64,000 nt of DNA from WLMZ01 sp043753895 (GCA_043753895.1 JAYUWK010000001.1:86704-150703), one strand, 5' to 3'; shown: positions 32,669 to 41,705, numbered from the stretch's first letter. Notes: a model not told the origin generated them from the letters alone. A program made the numbers and translations.

Positions 32669-34096
32669 ATGACCTCGACGAGTCCCCCATCGACACTTCC
32701 CCAGAAGGTCTGGGACCGCCACGTGGTGCACAGCGCATCCGGCGAACCCGACCTGTTGTACATCGATCTCCATCTGGTACACGAGGTCACGAGCCCACAG
32801 GCATTCGACGGCCTGCGCCTCAGCGGACGCGGTATCCGCCGGCCCGATCTCACCATCGCGACCGAGGACCACAACGTGCCCACGGTCAATATCGATCAGC
32901 CCATCGAGGACCCCATCTCGGCCCGCCAAGTGCAGGTACTGCGCGACAACACCGCCGAGTTCGGCATCACCAACTTCCCGATGGGCGATCCCCTGCAGGG
33001 CATCGTGCACGTGATCGCTCCCGAGCAGGGCCGCACCCTGCCGGGCATGACCGTGGTTTGCGGAGACAGTCACACGGCCACGCACGGCGCATTCGGCGCG
33101 CTGGCCTTCGGTATCGGCACCAGCGAGGTCGAGCACGTGCTCGCCACCCAGACACTTCCCCAGACGCGGCCGAAGTGGATGGCCGTGAACGTGGACGGCA
33201 CCCTTGCCCCTGGCGTCACTGCGAAAGACGTGATCCTCGCGATCATCGGCGAGATCGGCACCGGTGGTGGCATCGGCCATGTCATCGAATACCGCGGCTC
33301 GGCCATCCGCGCACTCAGCATGGAAGGCCGGATGACGGTCTGCAACATGAGCATCGAGGCAGGCGCAAAAGCCGGTCTCATTGCTCCCGACGACATCACG
33401 TTCGAGTACCTGAAGGGCCGTACCAACGCACCCACCGGCGAGCAATGGGACGCCGCCGTGGCCGACTGGCGCACGCTGCAATCTGACGCCGACGCAGTGT
33501 GGGACAAAGAGGTCTTCATCGACGCATCCACCTTGAAGCCACAGATCACCTGGGGCACCAACCCCGGGCAGGTCATCAGCATCGACGACACCGTGCCGTC
33601 GCCCGACAGCTACGACAATCCCACCACTCGCGAAACCGTTGTCCGCGCGCTCGAGTACATGGGCCTCACGGCCGGCACGCCGATCCGCGACGTCACCGTC
33701 GACACGGTATTCATCGGCAGCTGTACGAACAGCCGCATAGAAGACCTGCGCGCTGCTGCTGCGGTCATGCGCGGCCGCACCGTCACGGTGAAGCGCGTGA
33801 TGGTGGTTCCGGGTAGCCACGCCGTCAAGGCTCAGGCCGAGGCCGAGGGCCTCCCCGCAATTTTCACCGCCGCCGGCGCCGACTGGCGCGAACCGGGCTG
33901 CAGTATGTGCCTCGCGATGAACCCCGACAAACTCACCGTTGGCGAGCGCTCGGCCAGCACGAGCAACCGCAACTTCGAGGGTCGTCAGGGCCGCGGCGGG
34001 CGCACTCATCTGGTATCGCCGGAAATCGCCGCCGCCACCGCGATCCTTGGCCACTTCGCCACTCCTGCCGATCTCGAGAAAGCTGTCACGCAATGA
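32669..34096 (+). CDS. leuC: 3-isopropylmalate dehydratase large subunit
   Basis: With LeuD isomerises 2- to 3-isopropylmalate, and citramalate to methylmalate. The 475-residue aconitase-fold protein has VVCGDSHTATHGAFGALAFG near residue 130, and the [4Fe-4S] cysteines in VFIGSCTNSRIEDLRAA near 350 and REPGCSMCLAMN near 410. ATG at 32669 follows a GAGACAAGAG region. Its stop overlaps the leuD start as ATGA. Confidence 0.96.
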   Translation: MTSTSPPSTLPQKVWDRHVVHSASGEPDLLYIDLHLVHEVTSPQAFDGLRLSGRGIRRPDLTIATEDHNVPTVNIDQPIEDPISARQVQVLRDNTAEFGITNFPMGDPLQGIVHVIAPEQGRTLPGMTVVCGDSHTATHGAFGALAFGIGTSEVEHVLATQTLPQTRPKWMAVNVDGTLAPGVTAKDVILAIIGEIGTGGGIGHVIEYRGSAIRALSMEGRMTVCNMSIEAGAKAGLIAPDDITFEYLKGRTNAPTGEQWDAAVADWRTLQSDADAVWDKEVFIDASTLKPQITWGTNPGQVISIDDTVPSPDSYDNPTTRETVVRALEYMGLTAGTPIRDVTVDTVFIGSCTNSRIEDLRAAAAVMRGRTVTVKRVMVVPGSHAVKAQAEAEGLPAIFTAAGADWREPGCSMCLAMNPDKLTVGERSASTSNRNFEGRQGRGGRTHLVSPEIAAATAILGHFATPADLEKAVTQ

Positions 34097-34677
34097 AAGC
34101 AGTACGAGTCATCACCGGTCGGGGCGTGCCGCTCAAGCGCAGCGACGTCGATACCGACCAGATCATCCCGGCCGACTGGCTCAAGCGCGTCGAGCGCACC
34201 GGCTTCGAGAAGGGCTTGTTCAGTACGTGGCGCGACGATCGCAACTTCGTGCTCAACGACGAGAAGTACGCGGGTGCGAGCATTCTTGTTGCCGGACCGA
34301 GTTTCGGCGTGGGTTCGTCGCGCGAGCACGCGGTGTGGGCCATTCAGCAGTACGGCTTTGACGCAGTGATCGCACCGAGCTTCAGCGACATCTTCCGCAA
34401 CAACTGCACCAAGAACGGCCTCGCGCCGGTGGTGCTCAGCGCTGACGCGGTCACGCGTATCTGGGATGCCATCGACGCCGAATCCAACGTGGAGATCATC
34501 GTCGACATGGAGCGTCTGCTCGTGGAGATCCCCGCGATCGGTTTCGTGGAGAGCTTCGAGATGGAGCCACAGAACCAGTACCGGTTCCTGAACGGCCTCG
34601 ACGACGTCGGTATCACGATGACGCACACCGATGCGATCGACTCGTACGAAACGAACCGACCCGTCTGGTTGAAGTAA
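34093..34677 (+). CDS. leuD: 3-isopropylmalate dehydratase small subunit
   Basis: A 194-residue swivel-domain partner of LeuC. Visible: VPLKRSDVDTDQIIPADWLK at the start, ILVAGPSFGVGSSREHAVWA (substrate loop) near residue 65 and FSDIFRNNCTKNGLAPV. The start overlaps the leuC stop, ensuring coupled synthesis. Confidence 0.96.
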   Translation: MKAVRVITGRGVPLKRSDVDTDQIIPADWLKRVERTGFEKGLFSTWRDDRNFVLNDEKYAGASILVAGPSFGVGSSREHAVWAIQQYGFDAVIAPSFSDIFRNNCTKNGLAPVVLSADAVTRIWDAIDAESNVEIIVDMERLLVEIPAIGFVESFEMEPQNQYRFLNGLDDVGITMTHTDAIDSYETNRPVWLK

Positions 34678-34705
34678 TCACACCAACTGCAGACGCAGCG
34701 ACGCG

Positions 34706-35992
34706 CTACTGGACGAGGTAATCGAACTCGTGAAGGTTGCGCAGCTTGGGGTTGTTCGAGAAGACCTCGTAGGGCTTCGTGAACGGCAGGCGCAGGGCGC
34801 GCTGCAACACCGTGCACTGCACGTGTTGGTTGTACTCAGCGAGCGTGACCGCCCAGCCGTCTTTACCGGCGCGTGCGGTGCGGCCGCTGCGGTGCAGATA
34901 TGCCTTGCCATCGGCGGCGGGTTCGTAGTGGATCACGGCGCCGATGTCGTCGATGTCGATACCGCGAGCCGCGACATCGGTCGCCACGAGGATGGAGATC
35001 TCGCCGGTGGTGAATCGCTTCAAGGCTTTCTCACGCGCCGGCTGAGGCAGGTCGCCGTGGATGGCCATCGCGCGCACACCGAGTTCCTGGAGTGCAAGCG
35101 TGGCGCGATCGCAGGTGCGCTTGGTGGCACAGAACACGATGACGCGCTCGAACGAACTGGCGATAGCGGCGACGACTTTGTCCTTGTCCATGCGGTGCAC
35201 AGCGAGGAAGACGTGGTGCATCGTGCCGACCGTGTCGGTGGGTGCATCGATAGAGACCTCGACAGGGTCCTTGAGATAGCGGCGCACGAGGTGGCCGACA
35301 TCGCCGTCGAGCGTGGCCGAGAACAGCATCGTCTGGTGCTCTCCGGTGATCTTGCGCAGGATCCATTCCACTTGCGGAGTGAAGCCGTCGTCGGCCATGC
35401 GGTCGGCCTCGTCGAGCACGAGCACCTCGATCTGATCGAGATCGAGTTCGTTGTTCTTCAACAGGTCGATGAGGCGCAGTGGCGTCGCCACCACGACCTC
35501 GACGCCCTCGTTGAGCACGTCGATCTGCTTGTGTCGTGACGAGCCGCCGTAGACGGCGAGCACACCGAAGCCGCACGCTTTCGCGACGGGCTCGAGTACT
35601 TCGGCCACCTGCAGGGCGAGTTCGCGAGTGGGCACCAGAATCAGCCCACGCGGTTTGTTCGGCTGGGCATCGCCCGACAGACGGGCCAACAACGGAATGC
35701 CAAACGCAAGGGTCTTGCCCGAACCGGTGCGGGCACGGCCGCACACGTCGACACCGGTGAGGGCCACAGGAATGGCCTCGGTCTGGATCGCGAAGGGCTG
35801 CGAGAACCCCGCTGCGGCGAGGCCGGCATCGAGTTCGGGGGGCACGCCGAGGGCGGCAAAGCCCGTGGGAGCGTAGATGGGGGCAAGAGGGCGGTGGGTG
35901 TCGTTGTGCTCGGAGGTGTGGTCGTCTGCGGTCTTGTGTGAACGAGTCCGCCGACCGCGAGCAGCACCGAGATGGGCTGGCGAATCAGGCAT
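34706..35992 (-). CDS. DEAD-box RNA helicase
   Basis: A 428-residue superfamily 2 RNA helicase. Motifs in order: Q-motif GFSQPFAIQTEAIPV, motif I ARTGSGKTLAF, Ia PTRELALQVAEV, II VLDEADRMAD, III MLFSATLDGDV, V VATDVAARGIDIDD and VI HRSGRTARAGKDG. It unwinds RNA duplexes, probably in ribosome assembly or cold adaptation. No C-terminal extension. ATG at 35992 is preferred over an upstream start. It faces leuD convergently. Confidence 0.93.
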   Translation of the reverse strand: MPDSPAHLGAARGRRTRSHKTADDHTSEHNDTHRPLAPIYAPTGFAALGVPPELDAGLAAAGFSQPFAIQTEAIPVALTGVDVCGRARTGSGKTLAFGIPLLARLSGDAQPNKPRGLILVPTRELALQVAEVLEPVAKACGFGVLAVYGGSSRHKQIDVLNEGVEVVVATPLRLIDLLKNNELDLDQIEVLVLDEADRMADDGFTPQVEWILRKITGEHQTMLFSATLDGDVGHLVRRYLKDPVEVSIDAPTDTVGTMHHVFLAVHRMDKDKVVAAIASSFERVIVFCATKRTCDRATLALQELGVRAMAIHGDLPQPAREKALKRFTTGEISILVATDVAARGIDIDDIGAVIHYEPAADGKAYLHRSGRTARAGKDGWAVTLAEYNQHVQCTVLQRALRLPFTKPYEVFSNNPKLRNLHEFDYLVQ

Positions 35993-36068
35993 GTTGGTTT
36001 TAGGGTACCGACACAGACCGCGGGAATAGCGCTTTCTACGGGCTACTCCGGGCACCTATTCTGACGGG

Positions 36069-37253
36069 GTGAACAACGACAAACCTGCTGACGGCGAGCA
36101 GCGACCCGCCACAACTGCGATCACTGCGGGGCGTTCGGCGAACGGCACCTCACTCGCGTCGCCGTTATGGGCATCGAGCACATGGGTTTCGCAGGGTTTG
36201 GTCGATGCACGCAAACGCGCCACGGGCCGTCGCTCGGCGGAGTTCTACAGCCGCTACGCGAACCCAACGGTACGCGCCTTCGAGGAAGCCATCGCCGCGC
36301 TCGAGGGCGCCGACGACGCGCTTGCATATGCAAGTGGCATGGGTGCACTCACCACCACGATTTTGGCGTTGTGCGGATCGGGCAGCCATATCGTTGCGCA
36401 GCGTCAGCTCTACGCCGGAACGCTTGCCTTCCTGCAGGGGCCGTGCCGGCGATTCGGCATCGACGTTACCTTCGTCGACGGCCGTGAGCCCGGTGCGTTC
36501 GCGGCGGCCGTGCGGCCTGGGCGCACGATGATCGTCCTGGCCGAGACGCCGTCGAACCCGTTGCTCGAGCTCGTCGATCTCGACGAACTCGGAACCATTC
36601 GTGGGCCATTCACGATCGTGGACTCCACGTTTGCGACACCGCTCGGTCAACAGCCGCTGCGCCACGGCGTCGATCTGGTGATGCACTCGGCCACCAAGGG
36701 CATCGACGGCCACAACGACGCCACGCTCGGAGTCATCGCCGGCGAACGAGATCTGCTCGACGAGATCTGGAGCTACGGCGTCTTGCACGGCGCAACTGCC
36801 TCACCGGCAGACGCCCTCAATGCGCTGCGCGGCATCCGCACGCTCGCGGTGCGTGTGGCCCATCAGTCGGCCTCAGCGTTACAGCTCGCCAAGGAGCTAT
36901 CGGCCAACCCGCACGTCTTTGCGGTGCACTACCCCGGGCTGCCCACACATCCGCAGTACGACCTCGCCCAACGACAGATGCGCTACAACGGCACGGTGCT
37001 CGCGTTCGAAGTCTTCGGCGGCCAGGCGCATGTCGCCAGCTTGCTCGACCAACTCCACCTGGCCCGCGTGGCCACTTCGTTGGGTGGCCCCGAGACGCTC
37101 GTGTGCCATCCGGCCACCACCACCCACGCCAGCCTCACGCCCGACGAACACATCGAGGCCGGCATCGTGCCCGGACTGTTGCGTGTCTCCATCGGCCTCG
37201 AGGACCCGAGCGATCTCATCGCCGATTTCACTCGCGCTCTCTCACCGACATGA
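36069..37253 (+). CDS. Cys/Met-metabolism PLP enzyme (trans-sulfuration family)
   Basis: A 394-residue fold-type I PLP enzyme of the cystathionine gamma-synthase/lyase family. Visible: YSRYANPTVRAFEEAIAALE near residue 60, ALAYASGMGALTTTILAL near 90, and the PLP lysine in VMHSATKGIDGHNDATLGV near 205. The family includes cystathionine gamma-synthase and lyase, methionine gamma-lyase and O-acetylhomoserine sulfhydrylase; the exact reaction is not decided by these motifs. Its stop overlaps an 11-codon frame that leads into the hydrolase gene. Confidence 0.9.
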   Translation: MNNDKPADGEQRPATTAITAGRSANGTSLASPLWASSTWVSQGLVDARKRATGRRSAEFYSRYANPTVRAFEEAIAALEGADDALAYASGMGALTTTILALCGSGSHIVAQRQLYAGTLAFLQGPCRRFGIDVTFVDGREPGAFAAAVRPGRTMIVLAETPSNPLLELVDLDELGTIRGPFTIVDSTFATPLGQQPLRHGVDLVMHSATKGIDGHNDATLGVIAGERDLLDEIWSYGVLHGATASPADALNALRGIRTLAVRVAHQSASALQLAKELSANPHVFAVHYPGLPTHPQYDLAQRQMRYNGTVLAFEVFGGQAHVASLLDQLHLARVATSLGGPETLVCHPATTTHASLTPDEHIEAGIVPGLLRVSIGLEDPSDLIADFTRALSPT

Positions 37254-37285
37254 GCGCCGCGCACACACTGATCGAGTTGGAATGA
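37250..37285 (+). CDS. 11-residue micro-ORF linking two genes
   Basis: ATG at 37250 overlaps the preceding stop (ATGA), the frame reads MSAAHTLIELE, and its TGA overlaps the ATG of the hydrolase gene (ATGA). It could carry ribosomes from one gene to the next by coupled reinitiation. It may also be chance. Confidence 0.3.
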   Translation: MSAAHTLIELE

Positions 37286-38022
37286 CGCACCTCGGCGTGG
37301 TGTGTGTCCACGGACTCGGCGGCACACCCCACAGCGTGATGCCGCTCACCACCGCTGTGCACGCGGCGGGCTACGCGGTGGTCGCACCGCATCTGCCCGG
37401 CCACGGCACACAACCCACCGATCTGGCGGAGTGCACGTGGGACGATTGGATGCGAGCAGTCATCGACACGGTCGACGAGTTGTCACGTCGGTGCAGCGAC
37501 GGCATCGTGATCGTGGGCCAATCGATGGGCGCCACGCTCGGCCTGCTCGCATCGCTCGAACGCAGCAGCGTCCGCGGCGTCGCGGCGATCAATCCCCTCG
37601 TACTTGCTCCCGATCCCGACACCACCGAACACCTCCTGTACCTCCTCGGGCGTGGCCGCACGATGCAGCCAGCAGGCGACCCCGATCTGCTCGATCCGGC
37701 TGCGCACGACACCGCATACGCCGAGATGCCGTTGCACTCGCTGATCGAACTCGGTCGGGGCTCAACACTGGCCAACGCCGCATTGCCCACCTTCGACAGA
37801 CCGGTGCTCGTGGTGTCGAGCGATCACGACAGTGTGGTCGACCCTGCGAACGCCGACACGCTGGCAGACACAATGACATCGGCCGGACACGGACCGGCGA
37901 GTCGCCTCCACCTCCCCCACAGCGGCCATGTCGCGGCGCTCGACCTCGACCGTGAACTGCTGTGCCGCGAACTGCTGACTTGGTTAGCCAATCTGACCGA
38001 CTCGTCAGCCGCCGCTGGCTGA
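37282..38022 (+). CDS. Alpha/beta-hydrolase, carboxylesterase/lipase type
   Basis: A 246-residue serine hydrolase resembling Est30-type carboxylesterases and monoacylglycerol lipases. Visible: VVCVHGLGGTPHSVMPLTTA, the LPGHGT segment near residue 45, nucleophile VIVGQSMGATLG near 85, acid in VSSDHDSVVDP near 185 and His in LPHSGHVAALD near 215. The family has a small lid region. Substrate unknown. Confidence 0.9.
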   Translation: MTHLGVVCVHGLGGTPHSVMPLTTAVHAAGYAVVAPHLPGHGTQPTDLAECTWDDWMRAVIDTVDELSRRCSDGIVIVGQSMGATLGLLASLERSSVRGVAAINPLVLAPDPDTTEHLLYLLGRGRTMQPAGDPDLLDPAAHDTAYAEMPLHSLIELGRGSTLANAALPTFDRPVLVVSSDHDSVVDPANADTLADTMTSAGHGPASRLHLPHSGHVAALDLDRELLCRELLTWLANLTDSSAAAG

Positions 38023-38144
38023 TGAATCAGTGAGTAGCGGCGCTGCTCACTGATGGTTATCGTCAACATTCCCGTGCCCGGAACCGTCCGGCCGCAACTC
38101 ATTTCAGCGTCGAAATGCTGGCCGAGACGCTCAGGAGGCATCAC

Positions 38145-38279
38145 ATGAATTCATTCGATGGAACTGCAAATGCCGGGCGTAAGGGCATCGCCTACGACTG
38201 GCAGAGCCTGCTCGCCGCCGAAGGCGTGGCCGCGCTCGAAGCCCAACTCAACGACCTGGTGCTGGAGTCGGCTGAATGA
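38145..38279 (+). CDS. Small protein coupled to homospermidine synthase (44 aa)
   Basis: ATG at 38145 has an AGGAGG site 8 bases upstream. The frame reads MNSFDGTANAGRKGIAYDWQ and then an amphipathic helix (SLLAAEGVAALEAQLNDLVL). Its stop overlaps the start of the downstream enzyme (ATGA). The strong ribosome binding site sits in front of this small gene and not the enzyme, so the small protein is probably made. No family recognised; it could be a partner or a coupling leader. Confidence 0.7.
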   Translation: MNSFDGTANAGRKGIAYDWQSLLAAEGVAALEAQLNDLVLESAE

Positions 38280-39736
38280 CGTTGCGCCCCCAGCGGGTGC
38301 TGGTGCTCGGTTGCGGTTCGGTCGCCCAATGCGCCGTTCCGCTGCTAGTGCGTGATCTCGGGTTCAGGCCCGATCAGATCCGGATCATCGATTTCGTCGA
38401 CAATCGCGCACGAGTCTGCGAGGCACTCGACTTGGGGGTTGTCTATGAACAGGATCGGGTCACGCCCGACAACCTCGATGCTTTTCTGACAGCGCGTGTC
38501 GGCAGTGGCGATCTGCTGCTCGACCTGGCTTGGAACATCGACAATCCCACCATCTTGCACTGGTGCCGCGATCACAACGTGCGCTATCTGAACACCTCGG
38601 TGGAAGTGTGGGATCCGTATCAGGATCTGCAGACCACCCATCCAATCGAGCGCACTCTGTACGCGCGGCACATGCAGTTGCGCCGGATGACGGCGAGCTG
38701 GGGCGACAACAAGGGCGCCACTGCAGTCGTGGAGCATGGTGCGAACCCCGGACTCGTCAGTCACTTCGTGAAGCAGGCTCTGGGCGAGATTGCCACCCGC
38801 CTGTTATCCGATGGCATTGCCGGCAGCCGCATCGCCGCGTTGGAGGCGGCGCTGTCTGACGGACGCTACAACGAGCTCGCCCAACTCACCGGCACCAAGG
38901 TGGTGCACATCAGCGAGCGTGACACGCAGATTACGAATGTGCCCAAGGAGTTCGACGAGTTCGTCAACACCTGGTCCGTCGACGGTTTCTACGAAGAAGG
39001 TGTCGCTCCCGCAGAAATGGGTTGGGGCACGCACGAACTACGCCTGCCGCGTAACGCCTACACCCATATCGGCGAGGGCCCGCGCAATCAGATCTGCATG
39101 GCGCAGCCGGGCATGGACACGTGGGTCCGTTCGTGGGTTCCGTGCGGGCCGATCCACGGCATGGTGATTCGCCACGGAGAGGCGCTCACGATGAGCGACC
39201 ACCTCACCGTGTGGGACGACTTCGGCAACCCGCTCTACCGCCCGACGGTGCACTACGCCTACTGCCCATCAGAGTCTGCGATCGCCAGCGTGCACGAGTT
39301 GCGCCAGAACGACTGGACGATGCAGAGCCGCCAGCGCATCCTCAACGACGAGATCACCAGCGGTCGTGACGAGCTCGGGGTGCTGCTGCTCGGCCACGAC
39401 TACACGGGTTGGTGGACGGGCTCACTGCTCTCCATCGACGAAGCTCGGGCGATCCTGCCCGGCCAGAGCGCCACCACCTTGCAGGTGGGTGGCAGCATCA
39501 TCGCTGCGGTGAGTTGGATGATCGAGAACCCACTCGCCGGTCTGCGCGTGCCCGACGAATTGCCCTGGCAGGAGGTGCTCGCCGTAGCGCGCAAGTATCT
39601 CGGCACGCTGCACTCCGGGCCCACCGACTGGACACCGCTGCGCGATCGCAACGACCTCTTCCCGGTGTTCGGCGACGAGAGCGACGGACTGAACCTGGCC
39701 GACCCCTGGCAGTTCGACAACTTCCTCGTCTGCTGA
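38276..39736 (+). CDS. Homospermidine synthase-like protein
   Basis: A 486-residue saccharopine-dehydrogenase-fold protein matching homospermidine synthase. The NAD-binding start VLVLGCGSVAQCAVPLLVRD, WNIDNPTILHWCRDHNVRYL near residue 95, EVWDPYQDLQTTHPIERTLY and NPGLVSHFVKQALGEIA near 165 follow the family. It would form homospermidine from putrescine or spermidine. It is coupled to the upstream 44-residue gene. Some relatives have other amine substrates, so the product is inferred. Confidence 0.88.
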   Translation: MTLRPQRVLVLGCGSVAQCAVPLLVRDLGFRPDQIRIIDFVDNRARVCEALDLGVVYEQDRVTPDNLDAFLTARVGSGDLLLDLAWNIDNPTILHWCRDHNVRYLNTSVEVWDPYQDLQTTHPIERTLYARHMQLRRMTASWGDNKGATAVVEHGANPGLVSHFVKQALGEIATRLLSDGIAGSRIAALEAALSDGRYNELAQLTGTKVVHISERDTQITNVPKEFDEFVNTWSVDGFYEEGVAPAEMGWGTHELRLPRNAYTHIGEGPRNQICMAQPGMDTWVRSWVPCGPIHGMVIRHGEALTMSDHLTVWDDFGNPLYRPTVHYAYCPSESAIASVHELRQNDWTMQSRQRILNDEITSGRDELGVLLLGHDYTGWWTGSLLSIDEARAILPGQSATTLQVGGSIIAAVSWMIENPLAGLRVPDELPWQEVLAVARKYLGTLHSGPTDWTPLRDRNDLFPVFGDESDGLNLADPWQFDNFLVC

Positions 39737-39870
39737 GGCGCTCTCTACGACCCAAGCTGAGCCCGCTGATTCGATCCCGGTCACCCACCGTCGGGTCGAT
39801 TCCAAGCGCGCTACTGCGCCGTTCGTACCATTGCAGCGCGCCGTGGATGAATGACCTTGGCTTGCATATC

Positions 39871-39884
39871 TTGGAGAAATCCAA
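39871..39884. promoter_or_regulatory. Operator candidate of the AbiE-like toxin-antitoxin pair
   Basis: TTGGA-GAAA-TCCAA, a perfect 5-bp inverted repeat 12 bases before the antitoxin start, in an AT-rich stretch unlike its surroundings. A likely autoregulation site. Confidence 0.5.
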
Positions 39885-39896
39885 TTTATTTTCCTT

Positions 39897-40505
39897 ATGT
39901 CCGAGCTACTGCCCCTGGCCGCCGCGGCCGACCTGCTTGGAGTGTCGGTCGAGCGCGTTCGCCAGCTCGTCGTGGGCGGCCAACTGCCAGGACAACGCTT
40001 TGGCAACGTGTGGGTGGTGCCCAAGGACGCAGTGGCAGCGCGTCGGCATTCGCCCGGGATGCGCGGTCGACCGCTCGGCCCAGTGGGGGCGTGGCACGAG
40101 ATTCTCGGTGGGTCGATCGATCTCCGCCATCCGGGCAAGTATCAGCGTCGCGCAAACGTCGTGCGCTGCGAGATGAGCCGGGCAGACGTCGTCGCGCTTC
40201 CAGAAATGGTGGGCGCTCGGCTCGGCGGCGTACGCGCCGCCATCGACCTCGGCGAACAGTTGGTACCTGGTAACGATTTCGACGTGTACCTGTCAGCGAA
40301 ATCGTTCGCCTGCCTCGACAAACGTGTCGCCTTTATCCCCGATGCGGCCGGGCGCATCGTGCTTCGGGTGGTCGACGATCGGGCTTGGGAGCTTCTCCCG
40401 AAGGGTGCGCTCGTGCCGCCAGCGGCAGTGGCCCTCGACCTCCTGGAGTCAGGTGATCCACGGCACTGGATCTCCGCCGAACACTTGGCCCACGACCATG
40501 GATGA
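39897..40505 (+). CDS. Helix-turn-helix antitoxin-like protein of an AbiE-type pair
   Basis: A 202-residue protein. Residues 1-48 are an excisionase/MerR-type DNA-binding domain (LLPLAAAADLLGVSVERVRQ, then GQRFGNVWVVPKDAVAARR). Residues 60-200 form a domain rich in strands and helices (GAWHEILGGSIDLRHPGKYQ, AAIDLGEQLVPGNDFDVYL) without a match I recognise. Its stop overlaps the next gene by 8 bases. The arrangement matches AbiE-type modules, where the first gene is a DNA-binding antitoxin and the second a nucleotidyltransferase toxin, but the winged-helix AbiEi signature is not evident. Confidence 0.7.
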   Translation: MSELLPLAAAADLLGVSVERVRQLVVGGQLPGQRFGNVWVVPKDAVAARRHSPGMRGRPLGPVGAWHEILGGSIDLRHPGKYQRRANVVRCEMSRADVVALPEMVGARLGGVRAAIDLGEQLVPGNDFDVYLSAKSFACLDKRVAFIPDAAGRIVLRVVDDRAWELLPKGALVPPAAVALDLLESGDPRHWISAEHLAHDHG

Positions 40506-41220
40506 ACCCGACGTCGTGCGCCTACCACCGTTGGTCGGCGGTCAGGCGGAGTCCTGGCGCGCCCTCATCGAGATCGCGCCACAGCTCGGCCGCCACTGGC
40601 TGCTCAGCGGCGGACAGATGGTGTTCCTCCACGAGGTGGAGCGCGAGTCGACCGACGTTCGCCCCACCAACGACATCGACCTCGTCGTCGACCTTCGCAT
40701 CGACCCTGCCGCGCTCGGGCATACGCACACCGTCCTCACTCGAGCCGGCTTCTCACAGGACCCTCCGAGCCCGGAAGGGGTCGCGCACCGATACCGGCGC
40801 GGCGAGGCAACCATCGACGTTCTCGCCCCCGACCACATGGGCGCACGGACGACGCTCGCGCTTGGCAGCGGACGCACCATCGAAGCACCCTGCACCTCAC
40901 AAGCCTTCGGCCGCGTCTCACTCGTGCAGGTAGAGGTCGACAACAACACTGCCGGAGTCGTGCGCAGGCCAACTCTGGTCGGTGCCGTGTTGGGCAAAGC
41001 GACTGCCGTCGCCGAGATCGTGTCCATGTCGTCGGCTGAACGCGCCAAGCACGTGCGCGACGTCGACGCACTTGCGCGACTCCTCGGCCCGGCAGATCGA
41101 GCCGGCGCCTCTTTGACCACCAAGGAGCGTTCGACGCTCGTGCGGATCGCCGAGCATCCAGACCTCAGCCCGTTGGCCGCGCGATCGATTCAGCTGACAA
41201 CCGCTGCAACGCACGGTTGA
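40498..41220 (+). CDS. AbiEii/MenT-like nucleotidyltransferase toxin
   Basis: A 240-residue protein with a nucleotidyltransferase core: WLLSGGQMVFLHEVERESTD near residue 35 (Gly-Gly motif), then RPTNDIDLVVDLRIDPAALG (DxD metal-binding pair) near 60 and a third acid in ATIDVLAPDHMG near 105. This fold is shared with AbiEii and MenT toxins, which block growth by modifying tRNA or other targets. A helical C-terminal half includes KHVRDVDALARLL. ATG at 40498 overlaps the antitoxin by 8 bases. Confidence 0.75.
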   Translation: MDEPDVVRLPPLVGGQAESWRALIEIAPQLGRHWLLSGGQMVFLHEVERESTDVRPTNDIDLVVDLRIDPAALGHTHTVLTRAGFSQDPPSPEGVAHRYRRGEATIDVLAPDHMGARTTLALGSGRTIEAPCTSQAFGRVSLVQVEVDNNTAGVVRRPTLVGAVLGKATAVAEIVSMSSAERAKHVRDVDALARLLGPADRAGASLTTKERSTLVRIAEHPDLSPLAARSIQLTTAATHG

Positions 41221-41301
41221 GGTGCGCAGAGGGCTGTAATCAACCACATACCTGGCTGATCGAAATCGGTGCAGGTCGCGAACCTGCCGAAATCGATTTC
41301 G

Positions 41302-41643
41302 TCAGCCGAGTACGGCGCGCAGGGCGTCGAGGCGTTCGGGCACTAGGCGGTACCACACCCACAGGCCGCGCTTGTCGCGTTCCACGAGTCCGGCGTCGAC
41401 GAGGATCTTCATGTGATGGCTCACTGTGGGCTGCGAACGGCCCGACGGCTCGAGCAGATCGCAGGCACACACTTCGTCGGCGTCGGCGGCAGCGATATAG
41501 CTCAGCAGGCGAAGCCGGATCGGATCGGCAAGCGCCGCAAAGGAAGTGGCCAACAGCGTGGCATGTACCTCGGGAAGGACATCGGCACGCACGGGTGCGC
41601 AACATGCGATCGGATCGAGCACCGCGGTCTTACGTGCAGCCAT
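41302..41643 (-). CDS. arsR: ArsR-family metalloregulator
   Basis: A 113-residue ArsR/SmtB winged-helix repressor. Visible: a Cys pair near the N-terminus (CCAPV), LADPIRLRLLSYIAAADADE, the alpha-3 type metal site VCACDLL near residue 58 and the recognition helix RSQPTVSHHMKILVDAGLV. Cysteine placement fits arsenite or another thiophilic metal. It is divergent from arsI, with operator-like GTCGAT repeats between them, so it probably represses arsI and itself. Confidence 0.92.
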   Translation of the reverse strand: MAARKTAVLDPIACCAPVRADVLPEVHATLLATSFAALADPIRLRLLSYIAAADADEVCACDLLEPSGRSQPTVSHHMKILVDAGLVERDKRGLWVWYRLVPERLDALRAVLG

Positions 41644-41676
41644 GGTGCCTACTGTAGCGAATCTCTCGGCAATGTA

Positions 41677-41705
41677 TTGACATTTGTCGATCTAGTCGAT
41701 ATGGT
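41677..41705 (+). promoter_or_regulatory. Promoter of arsI with GTCGAT operator elements
   Basis: TTGACA (41677-41682), 17-base spacer and TATGGT (41700-41705): a near-consensus promoter. GTCGAT occurs twice within or next to the spacer and again downstream at about 41722, consistent with ArsR binding across the promoter. Confidence 0.65.

Noticed and set aside
32648..34093. A 481-codon open frame antisense to leuC
   Set aside because: No protein family signal; leuC has all its motifs and couples to leuD.
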